Source of the DNA: CADEEL01 sp050246475
GTDB lineage: Bacteria > Pseudomonadota > Alphaproteobacteria > Caulobacterales > Aquidulcibacteraceae
Direction of reading: 5' to 3'
Length of the DNA stretch: 64,000 bases
Assembly: GCA_050246475.1 (NCBI GenBank)
Contig: JBFWVZ010000005.1
Coordinates: forward strand, 186,001-250,000
The position numbers and the translations under genes are program-made. The stretch's first letter is position 1; each line of letters begins with the position of its first letter. The notes below the pieces were generated by a model. That model made no database searches. It worked only from the letters and a program-made list of their open reading frames with translations, and had not been told where the DNA came from. Below, piece after piece: positions 23,922 through 31,636 of this stretch.

Positions 23922-25475
23922 ATGGCTGTTGAGCGTGGAGCGAAACGACTTCGAAAGCTCGTTGAGACTGCAAACGACACTGAGTTCCTTGACTTGTGCT
24001 GGGCAGTCGATGCCCTGCAGACGGATCGCGTTCCAGAAGCTTCGCGGCACATCACCTTCCCAAGAGGTGCAGCGATGGCACGGTTCGAGGGGCGCCTCGG
24101 CATCTATCCCTGGGAACTTGAGTCCGTACTGGGAGAACTATTCATCCGGGAGAAACGCGCGTTGCGTCCCGGCCCCAATCGAGTTTTGAATTGTCGCAAG
24201 TTTAGCGCGATGGCGGTCGTAATAAACGCGCTGAGGCGCGCCGAGAACGATCAGGCCGGCACATACCTCAAGCGTTTTTGCGTCTTGGATGAGCTACACA
24301 GGATCGCACAACGCACATTTCCTTGGCAGGCGGGCTATTTCAACCGCGTTCAATTCTATCGCTACCTCTACATTTACGGTGGAGACGAGTGCGCTCGGTT
24401 CTTCCAACAACGAAATGGATTGCGGATTCACGAACTGGCGCTGGTCGCTTTCCTTCTGTACGTTCATTTTCAAAAACAGCCGACTTTCAATGGGGATTTG
24501 CAGCTCACGAACGAGTTTGTGCAAGGATCCACGTTCCGGGCCGCCGTTTCGTTGCTAAGTAAACCAATAGGCGATTTGCGAAGGGAGTCTCGCGAGCAAT
24601 TGATGCGAACCACCGCTCGTTGGGGCGTGCGCCCTCCGATCGCATTTCGCCCGAGCCTGTTGCGCTCCTTTCCATTGGTTTGCGTCTCGCCCAACTCATA
24701 CAAGGCACCACTTCCGGAACTTCTGTCGCTACGCGCTACGGCGGGCCTGTACTATGACCTAGTCCCCGGTGGGCAAGGTCTTCTCAATGAGTGCAACGCC
24801 CGCTTCGAGTCTTACTGCGTAGCGCTTACCAATGCGCTGGTTCCGAAGCTTGATGCAGTCGGCGAGTATCGGTATCGCATCGGGGCGAGGGAATATCGCT
24901 CGTGTGATATGATTGTGCGTCAAGGCGGCGAGCTTGCTTTGATTGTTGAGTGTAAAGCATCAAAACTGACTTTTGACGCTCAGTTTGCTGAAAATCCGAC
25001 ACTTGTGGCCAAGACGGGCTACGATCAGCTCGTTAAAGGCGTCGTTCAGCTTTGGAGATTCCAAGCGCACACGCGACTTGGCGCAACACGAGAGCGGTGC
25101 AGGGGGACTCGACCGCTTGCACTCCTGGTCACGCTCGACGAATGGTTGCTGATGTCACGAGAACTCCGCAAACAAATTGTTGCCAGCGCCGAAACATTGG
25201 CCGCGGACGATCCTTGCATCACCTCCGAGGATCGTTGCGAAGTGGTCTTCACTTCGGTGAAGGACTACGAGCGAACGCTAATCCAGGCGAATGAATTTAC
25301 ATTGTTCGAAGCAATCAGACATGCAGGCACGGAGAGCTATGTTGGTTGGCTGTTGCCAGACGTTCACAAGAAAACAACCGGGCTTAGACTCGATAAGCCC
25401 TACCCATTCGAACTAAGGGATGTTCTCCCTTGGTGGGATACCTTGGGCGCTCCTGACCACCAAAGCGCAGCATAG
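23922..25475 (+). CDS. Uncharacterised protein with a PD-(D/E)XK nuclease-like domain, probably acquired
   Basis: A 517-residue protein of no recognised family. The last third contains YRIGAREYRSCDMIVRQG followed by ELALIVECKASKL, i.e. Asp...Glu-x-Lys with hydrophobic strands between, the hallmark of PD-(D/E)XK nucleases and restriction-type enzymes. The N-terminal part is alpha-helical with many aromatic and Arg residues. Base and codon use is visibly more AT-rich than in the neighbours, with many A/T third positions. It starts 15 bases after nrdB and is followed by intergenic debris. A role in DNA defence is inferred; a housekeeping role cannot be excluded. Confidence 0.6.
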   Translation: MAVERGAKRLRKLVETANDTEFLDLCWAVDALQTDRVPEASRHITFPRGAAMARFEGRLGIYPWELESVLGELFIREKRALRPGPNRVLNCRKFSAMAVVINALRRAENDQAGTYLKRFCVLDELHRIAQRTFPWQAGYFNRVQFYRYLYIYGGDECARFFQQRNGLRIHELALVAFLLYVHFQKQPTFNGDLQLTNEFVQGSTFRAAVSLLSKPIGDLRRESREQLMRTTARWGVRPPIAFRPSLLRSFPLVCVSPNSYKAPLPELLSLRATAGLYYDLVPGGQGLLNECNARFESYCVALTNALVPKLDAVGEYRYRIGAREYRSCDMIVRQGGELALIVECKASKLTFDAQFAENPTLVAKTGYDQLVKGVVQLWRFQAHTRLGATRERCRGTRPLALLVTLDEWLLMSRELRKQIVASAETLAADDPCITSEDRCEVVFTSVKDYERTLIQANEFTLFEAIRHAGTESYVGWLLPDVHKKTTGLRLDKPYPFELRDVLPWWDTLGAPDHQSAA

Positions 25476-25595
25476 CCCGCTGGCTACTCCGTCTCCTTAT
25501 AGGCGCGCTCGTCGGCGGCGCGAGTTTTTTCGTACTCGCGTTCGTCGTCAGCGCAGGCGGGGCAAAGTCCGAATGGACGACCTTTCTGCCGGGCA
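25476..25595 (+). other. Intergenic segment with a possible gene remnant
   Basis: Base composition returns to the local high GC here. One + frame reads RWLLRLLIGALVGGASFFVL followed by a polar stretch (SAGGAKSEWTTFLPGIN), like a small membrane protein, but it has no start codon after the in-frame TGA upstream. It may be the 3' remnant of a native gene truncated when the PD-(D/E)XK gene arrived. Weak evidence. Confidence 0.25.
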
Positions 25596-26312
25596 TTAAC
25601 CGGGCTGAGCGAGCAGCGCCGCGTCGATCGGCTCATCGCTCAATTCGATGCGCGCATACTCGAAGCGCCACGATCCGTTGGTGGCCGCGCCCCAAGTTGG
25701 AAACGCGATCGGCCCGAAACGGCGCACGGGGCCGTAGACGTATTCGAGCGTGTCGTCCCCATCCGGAGCGCCCCAGCGCAGCAACGCGCCGTTCGCATCG
25801 ATCTCCCACCAGCCCCAATCGGCGCCGGCACGTGAGCGCGCGAGAACGCGCCGCGGCGCCTCGAACGCGAGTTCGATCTCCTCGTCTCCTGCCGCGAGGC
25901 GATGCAGCATGGTGTAGAAATCGTACGGCCAGAAGCCGAGCGCGTTCGCGTGATTTTCCGCGGAGATGGCGCGCGCCACGCCGCCCCGCTCCACCCAGGC
26001 GCTCTCCGGCGTGAAGGCCCAAACGAAAGGCGCGCTCGGGCTTTGCATCTCGATGCGCTGATTGGGCGTGCGCATGTCACGCCACGCGCGCTCGATCAGG
26101 TGTTCGTCTGGCTCAGTACGCCAGACATTGTACTCTACATGGATCGTGCGCGCGCTCGCCCACACATCGCGCCCGCCGAAGCGCTCGAACATGCGCTCGA
26201 CCGCCGCGACCGCGCGCGGATCGCCGCGCAAATCCTGCGCCGCGGCGCCCGCCGGCGCGAACGCCGCAACAAGAAGAACGCACAAGGCGCATAAGCGTGC
26301 GATCAGGTTCAT
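25596..26312 (-). CDS. Exported protein of unknown function
   Basis: A 238-residue protein with a signal peptide (LCALCVLLVAAFAPAGAAAQ). The mature part begins with a helix around VERMFERFGGRDVWASARTI, then several Trp-rich beta strands (VYGPVRRFGPIAFPTWGA). The pattern (a short helix with FGG-W, then HVEY strands and a hydrophobic pocket region) recalls periplasmic lipid-binding LolA/LolB-like folds, but I see no diagnostic motif. It is transcribed leftward, downstream of the flavoprotein gene. Confidence 0.6.
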   Translation of the reverse strand: MNLIARLCALCVLLVAAFAPAGAAAQDLRGDPRAVAAVERMFERFGGRDVWASARTIHVEYNVWRTEPDEHLIERAWRDMRTPNQRIEMQSPSAPFVWAFTPESAWVERGGVARAISAENHANALGFWPYDFYTMLHRLAAGDEEIELAFEAPRRVLARSRAGADWGWWEIDANGALLRWGAPDGDDTLEYVYGPVRRFGPIAFPTWGAATNGSWRFEYARIELSDEPIDAALLAQPG

Positions 26313-26410
26313 GGCCGCCTCCTCGCTTCGGGGCGAAAGCGGCGGCGGCGCGGCGCGCCGTCAATCCGATTGCGACGGATGGCTCCGCCGTGCGGCGAAC
26401 GGATGCTTGC

Positions 26411-26506
26411 TCACGCCGGCCAGCCAGCCGCTGACGCCGCGGCGATCCACGGCGTCAGCGATAGAAGCGCGAAGCTCACGAGCGCCGCGCGTCCGCCCTT
26501 ACCCAT
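26411..26506 (-). CDS. Possible 31-residue membrane peptide overlapping the flavoprotein gene end
   Basis: Leftward ATG 26506 to TGA 26411 encodes MGKGGRAALVSFALLSLTPW and then IAAASAAGWPA, a single hydrophobic helix with a basic N-terminus. It starts 8 bases inside the end of the gene at 26499-27635, so coupling is possible. There is no strong ribosome site and no family. The rest of 26313-26410 shows nothing. Confidence 0.3.
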   Translation of the reverse strand: MGKGGRAALVSFALLSLTPWIAAASAAGWPA

Positions 26507-27635
26507 CCACATCGAGACCGAGCGCCATGCGCCCCGCGAAGCGCGTTTGCGGCTTCTCCTGCAGCGGATGGAAACGCGCGGCCTGGATATCGCGGAACGC
26601 ACGTTCGAGGCCCGCATCGCGGTAGAAGCTCGCGCCGCCGGCGGCCTCCATCGCGCGCTCGACCGTGCGGATGGCGTTCTGCCCGATGAGCTGCCGGCGG
26701 ATCATCGCGGCGTTCGTCGCCTCCGCGCTGGGGCGCGACGTTTCCGCGAGGCTGACATAGTCGTTCCAAGCGATTTCGGCGGCGGCGAAAGCGTTCTCCA
26801 TTTCGCCGACCGTCTGGAACGTCGTTTCGTCCGCGCGCTTCTTGGCCATCGCGATCGCGCGCGTGCGCGCGCTTTCAGCAACGCCGAGATAAGCCGAATA
26901 GACCAGCGGAAACGCCAGAAGCGAGATCGCGTGGAAGAGCGGATGCCACTTGCCTTGCGGTCGCCGCCCCGCGATCGCCGCGTCCGGCACGAAGACGTCC
27001 TTGAGCTCCACATCGTGTGAGCCCGTCGCGCGCATGCCGAGCACGCGCCACGTATCCTGGATCGACACGCCTTCGGCTTTGAACGGCACGCCGAAATGCA
27101 GAACCGTCGCGCCTGCTTCGGGATCCTCATAGACCGCGGACGTGTTCAGGATGTCGCCGGCGGGCGAACCCGACGCGAAGATCTTCTTGGCGGTGATGCG
27201 GAAGCCGCCATCGACTTTCGTCGCGCTCCCCGCGCTCTTCAGCCAATCGCTGCCGCCGCTCGAAATGAGGAGAAGGTTCTCCGCGGCGATGCGCTTCAGG
27301 AGGCCGTCGGTCGGCGCGCCATCGTTCTTCCAGCGCCACGCAGCGACGGCCACGATGTGCGTGTGCATGGAAAATGCGAGCGCTGTTGAGCCGCACGCAT
27401 TCGCCAGGCGGCGGATCGTCTGCGCCGTTTCGCGGTACGAGGCGCCCGCGCCGCCCAGTTCGGCGGGCACGTGCATCTTGAAGAAGCCGCGCTCCTTCAG
27501 GAGCGCGAAATTCTCCGCGACGAAACGGTCCTCCGCGTCGTGGGCGGCCGCGCGCGCGGCCAAGGTGGGGGCAATCTCATCGGCCAAGGCAACCCAATCG
27601 GTTGCGCGGGATGCTTCCTGAATCATGGCGGCCAT
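26499..27635 (-). CDS. Acyl-CoA dehydrogenase-fold flavoprotein (possible FMN/FAD monooxygenase)
   Basis: A 378-residue protein. N-terminal helical domain with FFKMHVPAELGGAGASYRET, the middle beta domain with GFRITAKKIFASGSPAGD and a RVLGMRATGSHDVELKDVFVP segment, and a C-terminal helical bundle with RRQLIGQNAIRTVERAMEAAGG. Segment GMRATGSHDVELKDV is typical of the HsaA/DszC-type subgroup that uses reduced flavin for hydroxylation rather than true acyl-CoA oxidation, but no catalytic Glu can be assigned with certainty. Start ATG 27635 follows GGAG by 7 bases. Divergent from an HxlR regulator that likely controls it. Confidence 0.83.
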   Translation of the reverse strand: MAAMIQEASRATDWVALADEIAPTLAARAAAHDAEDRFVAENFALLKERGFFKMHVPAELGGAGASYRETAQTIRRLANACGSTALAFSMHTHIVAVAAWRWKNDGAPTDGLLKRIAAENLLLISSGGSDWLKSAGSATKVDGGFRITAKKIFASGSPAGDILNTSAVYEDPEAGATVLHFGVPFKAEGVSIQDTWRVLGMRATGSHDVELKDVFVPDAAIAGRRPQGKWHPLFHAISLLAFPLVYSAYLGVAESARTRAIAMAKKRADETTFQTVGEMENAFAAAEIAWNDYVSLAETSRPSAEATNAAMIRRQLIGQNAIRTVERAMEAAGGASFYRDAGLERAFRDIQAARFHPLQEKPQTRFAGRMALGLDVDG

Positions 27636-27695
27636 CTCTTTACTCCGGTTTGGGGCTCTCTGACCGGAGGTGTCCCCCAAATTGCCCTGGCGCGG

Positions 27696-27739
27696 CCAGT
27701 TCAGGAACTGAATCTACCCTGGTATAGAAACTGAACTGG
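27696..27739. promoter_or_regulatory. Palindromic operator between the flavoprotein and HxlR genes
   Basis: CCAGTTCAG (27696-27704) and its exact complement CTGAACTGG (27731-27739) are 26 bases apart. Within it lie GGAACTGAA and GAAACTGAA, so the element has a repeated AACTGAA core. A rightward promoter TTCAGG-N17-TATAGA (27700-27705, 27723-27728) overlaps it. This is a natural binding site for the adjacent HxlR dimer. Confidence 0.6.
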
Positions 27740-27783
27740 CGGCCCTAGGGGCGCCGGTCCGTTCGCGCGTCCGGAGAAATCCC

Positions 27784-28485
27784 ATGGCTCAAGGCAGCTA
27801 CAAGCAATTCTGCCCCGTCGCGATGGCGGCGGAGGTTCTCTGCAGCCGCTGGACGATCGTGCTGTTGCGCGAACTCGTCGCCGGCTCGACGCGATTCAAC
27901 GATCTAAGGCGCGGCGTGCCGCGGATGTCGCCTGCCCTGCTCTCACAACGGCTCAAGGATCTTGAGCAATCCGGCGTCATCGAGCGCATCGAGGCGCGCG
28001 GCGAGCCGGGCGTCTTCGAATATCGGCTGACGGAATCCGGGCGCGAGCTTGAGCCGATCGTGGAGGCGTTCGGCATTTGGGGGCAGCGCTGGATCGAGAG
28101 TGATCTTTCGCTCCAGCATCTCGATGCGCAGCTTTTGATGTGGGACATGCGGCGCGGCCTCGATCTGACGCCGCTGCCGAAGAAGCGCAGCGTCATCCAG
28201 TTTCAATATCCCGATGCGCCGCAAGCGCTCCGGCAATGGTGGCTGATCGTCGATCCCGCGGGCGGCGATACGGAGCTATGCAGCATCGACCCGGGCTTCG
28301 ACGTCGATCTCTACGTGTCGAGCGATCTGAAAACGATGACCGCGATCTGGATGGGCCACGACACCGTGCGCGCCGCGCTCGCGCAGAAGCGCTTGCATCT
28401 GACCGGAGACCGCGCGCTCGCGGGGAACATGCAAGGCTGGCTGGGCTTGAGCCCGTTCGCGAAGGTGGAGCGATTGGCGAGCTAA
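27784..28485 (+). CDS. HxlR-family transcriptional regulator with extra C-terminal domain
   Basis: A 233-residue protein. Residues 1-105 are a complete HxlR winged helix: FCPVAMAAEVLCSRWTIVLL with the conserved Cys, STRFNDLRRGVPRMSPALLSQRLKDLEQSGVIER and the wing EYRLTESGREL. The second half is about 120 residues of mixed alpha/beta, ending in LHLTGDRALAGNMQGWLGLS, which resembles an SCP2-like sterol/lipid-binding domain, so ligand control by a hydrophobic molecule is possible. It is divergent from the flavoprotein gene with a shared operator, the usual local-regulator layout. Confidence 0.88.
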   Translation: MAQGSYKQFCPVAMAAEVLCSRWTIVLLRELVAGSTRFNDLRRGVPRMSPALLSQRLKDLEQSGVIERIEARGEPGVFEYRLTESGRELEPIVEAFGIWGQRWIESDLSLQHLDAQLLMWDMRRGLDLTPLPKKRSVIQFQYPDAPQALRQWWLIVDPAGGDTELCSIDPGFDVDLYVSSDLKTMTAIWMGHDTVRAALAQKRLHLTGDRALAGNMQGWLGLSPFAKVERLAS

Positions 28486-28488
28486 GCG

Positions 28489-28851
28489 CTACGTTAGTCG
28501 GTAGACGATCGCATCCTCGATATAGATGCCGTTGATCATGTTTCGGGTCAGGCGAACCTCGCCAAGGCCCTGCAAGCGCACTAGGCGACCCAACGCTTTG
28601 TAAAGCGGGCTGCTCGGCGGCTGAAATTCAACAGACGCAACATCCAACGGCGATCCAGCTTGAATCGCACGCAAGTATAAGTTCCGGGATCCGGCGGTTG
28701 CTTCATCAGACACAACAACAAGTCGCCAGCGGTCATTGTCCGGATAGAAGAACCAAAAGGCCGCCCGAACGGAAACGCCGATGCGATCCATCAGCATCAC
28801 AAAGTCGCGACCTTTTCTAAGGTCGGCGTCTACCAGTGCTGCTTCAGCCAC
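28489..28851 (-). CDS. Unknown protein paired with a HEPN protein
   Basis: A 120-residue protein of no recognised family. It reads MLMDRIGVSVRAAFWFFYPD, then WRLVVVSDEATAGSRNLYL and a C-terminal VRLTRNMINGIYIEDAIVYRL; mixed alpha/beta with no membrane segment. The start GTG 28851 follows GGAGTGCTGAG and overlaps the last 22 bases of the HEPN gene, which argues that the two are translated together as a module. GC content is lower than in the surrounding genes, suggesting acquisition. The small two-gene form recalls toxin-antitoxin pairs, but which member would be toxic is not clear. Confidence 0.6.
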   Translation of the reverse strand: MAEAALVDADLRKGRDFVMLMDRIGVSVRAAFWFFYPDNDRWRLVVVSDEATAGSRNLYLRAIQAGSPLDVASVEFQPPSSPLYKALGRLVRLQGLGEVRLTRNMINGIYIEDAIVYRLT

Positions 28852-29255
28852 CTCAGCACTCCATCCTTCGCATCGCCAATCGCCGTCACTAGTTCTAGTG
28901 CTTTCACGGCATCGATCATCTCATACCGCGCACTCTCAGACCACTGGGAAACTATGGACCAGTGCGCCTGAAAGACGGCGTTGGCCTCGGCCTTATTGAG
29001 TTCCTCAGTAAGGCCAGCGAGACCAACGAGAACCTGCAATTTGTGTCCTTGCCGGTACACGTCCTCGATCAGCTTCCGATCCGGCAGGCACTCAGCAAGT
29101 ATCTGCCTGCAAATGGCCGCCTTCAGACCCAGTTCAATGGCATATCCAGCAAGGTAGAACGCGTTCGAGTGGCGTCCATTCTTCAAGAGCAGCGACGCGT
29201 CGTCGAACTTCGCCTGCGCCATGCTCTGAAAGTCGATGCGAGAAACGAAGGCCAT
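28830..29255 (-). CDS. HEPN-domain protein, translationally coupled to thyA
   Basis: A 141-residue all-helical protein. It has the HEPN look: FDDASLLLKNGRHSNAFYLA, GYAIELGLKAAICRQIL, then a GHKLQVLVGLAGL helix, matching the AYYLAGYAVE-LALKA and H-x-L signatures of the family. The canonical RNase motif R-x4-6-H is not clean; only YRQGHKL is present, so catalytic activity is uncertain. Start ATG 29255 shares bases with the thyA stop (TAATG). It is followed by an overlapping partner gene (28489-28851). Lower GC than thyA. An upstream in-frame extension inside thyA is a shadow. Confidence 0.75.
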   Translation of the reverse strand: MAFVSRIDFQSMAQAKFDDASLLLKNGRHSNAFYLAGYAIELGLKAAICRQILAECLPDRKLIEDVYRQGHKLQVLVGLAGLTEELNKAEANAVFQAHWSIVSQWSESARYEMIDAVKALELVTAIGDAKDGVLRWLKQHW

Positions 29256-30094
29256 TAAACCGCGATCGGCGCCTTGATCGCTGCGTGCGCTTGATAGTTC
29301 TCCAGCGTGAAATCCGCATACTCGAACGCGAAGAGATCCTTCACCGCCGGATTGAGCCGCATCGTGGGCGATGGGTATGGCGTGCGGGCAAGCTGCGTCT
29401 TCGCCTGCTCGATGTGGTTCAGATAGAGGTGCGCGTCGCCGAGCGTGTGCACAAAATCGCCCGGCGCGAGATCGCACACTTGCGCGATCATCTGCGTCAA
29501 GAGCGCGTAGCTCGCGATGTTGAACGGCACGCCGAGGAACACGTCCGCGCTGCGCTGATAGAGCTGGCAGCTGAGGCGGCCCTCCGCGACATGAAACTGA
29601 AAGAGACAATGGCAGGGCGGCAGCGCCATCTGCTCGACATCCGCCGGGTTCCACGCAGAGACGATGTGGCGGCGCGAGTGCGGGTTCTTGCGGATGGCTT
29701 CGACCACGGCGGCGATCTGATCGATCTCACGACCGTCCCGCGTTTCCCAAGAGCGCCATTGCTTGCCGTAAACGGGGCCGAGCTCGCCGCCCTCGTCCGC
29801 CCACTCATCCCAGATCGTGACGCCGCGATCCTGCAGCCAGCGGACATTCGTGTCCCCGCGCAGGAACCAGAGCAATTCGTAGATGATGCTCTTGAGGTGC
29901 AGCTTTTTGGTCGTCAGTAACGGGAAGCCGGCGGCGAGATCGAACCGCATCTGGCGGCCGAAGACGCCGAGCGTGCCGACGCCGGTGCGGTCGCTCCGCT
30001 CCACGCCGTTGGCGAGGATATCCCGCAGGAGCGCGAGATAGGCCTCGTCCGCCTGGGAGGGGGCGGCTTTCATTGCGGCGGCGGTTTGAGCCAT
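29255..30094 (-). CDS. thyA: Thymidylate synthase ThyA
   Basis: About 279 residues; it methylates dUMP to dTMP with methylenetetrahydrofolate. Seen are RTGVGTLGVFGRQMRFDL, TTKKLHLKSIIYELLWFLRG, GPVYGKQWRSW, the active-site cysteine in LPPCHCLFQF and the substrate-binding QRSADVFLGVPFNIASYALL. Start ATG 30094 gives a protein close to the usual 264 residues with a short extra N-terminus; ATG 30073 is an alternative. No dihydrofolate reductase follows; instead the HEPN pair does. Confidence 0.95.
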   Translation of the reverse strand: MAQTAAAMKAAPSQADEAYLALLRDILANGVERSDRTGVGTLGVFGRQMRFDLAAGFPLLTTKKLHLKSIIYELLWFLRGDTNVRWLQDRGVTIWDEWADEGGELGPVYGKQWRSWETRDGREIDQIAAVVEAIRKNPHSRRHIVSAWNPADVEQMALPPCHCLFQFHVAEGRLSCQLYQRSADVFLGVPFNIASYALLTQMIAQVCDLAPGDFVHTLGDAHLYLNHIEQAKTQLARTPYPSPTMRLNPAVKDLFAFEYADFTLENYQAHAAIKAPIAV

Positions 30095-30140
30095 GCGCCT
30101 AAGGTAGGCGCATGGGGCCGATTCTGCGAGGCGCGGCGCT

Positions 30141-30824
30141 TTAGGCCGCCGATAGGAAGCGCGTCCTGAACGCGAGGCCCGCGAGCCCTGCCCCGATGAG
30201 TGGCGCGACAATGAAGAGCCATAGTTGGCCGGCCGCCGCTCCGCCCGCCAGCAAGGCGGGGCCCAGCGAGCGCGCCGGGTTCACCGAGACGCCCGTCACC
30301 TGGATGCCGGCGATGTGGATGACGACGAGCGTCAGCCCGATGGCGAGGCCGGCCAGCTGCGAGGGCGATCCATCCTGCGTGACGCCAAGAATAACCACCA
30401 CGAACAGGAACGTGGCCAGCACCTCGAACACCAGGCAGGCCATGAGCGTGTAATGCCCCGGTGAATGCTCGCCATAGCCATTCTGTCCGAGGCCGCTGTC
30501 GATGATCGAGTATTCGGCCCGGCCGCTGGCGACGAGGTAAAGCGCGCCTGCGCCCACGATCGCGCCCAGGCATTGCGCGATGACGTAGCCGATGAACTCG
30601 TTGAGGCTCATCCGCTTGGCGAGGAACGCGCCAAACGAAACGGCTGGGTTCACATGGCAGCCGGAGATCGGCCCGATTCCGTAGGCCATCGCCACGATCG
30701 CAAGCCCGAACGCGAACGCGATGCCCAGCTGGCCGACTTGCCCGCCCGCCAGCACGGCCGCGCCGCAGCCGAATAGGACAAGCGTGAATGTGCCGATGAA
30801 TTCGGCCGCGAGTTTCTTGGTCAT
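30141..30824 (-). CDS. aqpZ: Aquaporin Z, water channel
   Basis: A 227-residue inner membrane channel of six helices and two half-helices carrying the NPA boxes: SGCHVNPAVSFG and TGVSVNPARSLGPALL. The N-terminal AAEFIGTFTLVLFGCG is typical of bacterial AqpZ. The narrow-filter arginine after the second NPA (NPARS) and the His in the preceding segment favour water over glycerol. Start ATG 30824 follows GGAGGCGAC. It transports water in both directions during osmotic change. Confidence 0.95.
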   Translation of the reverse strand: MTKKLAAEFIGTFTLVLFGCGAAVLAGGQVGQLGIAFAFGLAIVAMAYGIGPISGCHVNPAVSFGAFLAKRMSLNEFIGYVIAQCLGAIVGAGALYLVASGRAEYSIIDSGLGQNGYGEHSPGHYTLMACLVFEVLATFLFVVVILGVTQDGSPSQLAGLAIGLTLVVIHIAGIQVTGVSVNPARSLGPALLAGGAAAGQLWLFIVAPLIGAGLAGLAFRTRFLSAA

Positions 30825-30940
30825 GTCGCCTCCGCCCTCGCCGCCGCGTTCGGCGTGCGTCGAGGGGAGCGTAAGGCGAGTCCTTAACAGGATGAACGGG
30901 CGACGCCTTTCGAGCGAGCCGGCGAAGCGCTATATTAGGC

Positions 30941-31315
30941 GAGTCCGGGCTTGCCCGGACTATGGCGATAAACGCGCGTAGATAGGCGGATCGGACCCGG
31001 GTGCGATTCCCGGCGGCTCCACCAGCCTTCGCGCTTCGCGCTTCGGCAGGGCAAGCCAGCCTCCACCTCCGGAGGCGCGAAGGCTGTCCCGACGAAGCGT
31101 CGCAAGACGCGAAGTCGGACCTCGTTGGGGTTCCGGTATGGGGCCGATCAGGATCGACGGACGTTGAAGGACGCTGCTTTTGCTCGGGTGGTCCCGTTAC
31201 AGGCCGTTCAGAATGATTGCCAACGACAATCACGCTGAGGAATACGCTCTCGCCGCGTAAGCGGTGCGAGACATTCCAACCTAAGTCCTGACGAGTAGCA
31301 TCCTCAGGCGGGGCC
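30941..31315 (+). ncRNA. ssrA: Two-piece (circularly permuted) transfer-messenger RNA
   Basis: The gene order is permuted as in other alphaproteobacteria. First comes the acceptor piece, from a 5' hairpin (GTCCGGGCTTGCCCGGAC) to the T arm CCGGG-TGCGATT-CCCGG and the 3' end GGCTCCACCA at 31024. After an intervening stretch, the coding piece begins GGGGCCGATCAGGATCGACG at 31140. GGGGCCG pairs with CGGCTCC of the acceptor end (one G-U). The tag frame at 31219-31260 reads ANDNHAEEYALAA then TAA, close to the Caulobacter tag AANDNFAEEFAVAA. A TATATT at 30931-30936 is a likely -10. The exact 5' and 3' ends are estimates. Confidence 0.93.
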
Positions 31316-31348
31316 CCCGGACGCCCGGCAACAGAAGTCCGGGATTTT
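31316..31348 (+). terminator. Hairpin terminator after ssrA
   Basis: CCCGGAC (31316-31322) pairs with GTCCGGG (31337-31343) and is followed by ATTTTCC. Its right part is duplicated downstream (see 31322-31412). Confidence 0.65.
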
Positions 31349-31412
31349 CCCTCAATCGTTGCGGCGTCCAAGAAAGCAATGAGCCGCCCGGCAACAGAAG
31401 TCCGGGATTTTC
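31322..31412. repeat. 28-base direct duplication containing a hairpin
   Basis: CGCCCGGCAACAGAAGTCCG followed by GGATTTTC occurs at 31322-31349 and again exactly at 31385-31412, a 63-base period. Each copy can fold as CCCGG/CCGGG and ends in a T-rich run. The 31413-31636 interval before sspB shows no gene. Confidence 0.7.
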
Positions 31413-31636
31413 TTTTCGACGCATCGCTTTGCGCCGCGCCGTTCGTCGCACCGACACACAAACGCGGCGCGAATGCCGCGCCTGCAACTCTCCTCTTCTG
31501 CGCGCTTGAAGCGCGGCGCGCGATCATTTCGCCTCCTCCGCGCCATGCGCTTGCCGCGAGTTCGCGCGTTCTGGATGATGCGTTGACTGCCCGAAACGAG
31601 ACGCTAAGGGTGCGAGGCAGTTGAGGGGCGGCGCCG

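Noticed and set aside
24289..24711. Alternative ORFs inside the PD-(D/E)XK gene
   Set aside because: They are short shadows on both strands; the long frame keeps a consistent nuclease motif.
29256..29654. 5' extension of the HEPN gene
   Set aside because: The upstream part is out-of-frame thyA sequence; ATG 29255 overlaps the thyA stop and starts the HEPN fold.
31322..31412. Possible CRISPR array
   Set aside because: Only two copies, hairpin-containing, with a single 35-base gap and no cas genes.
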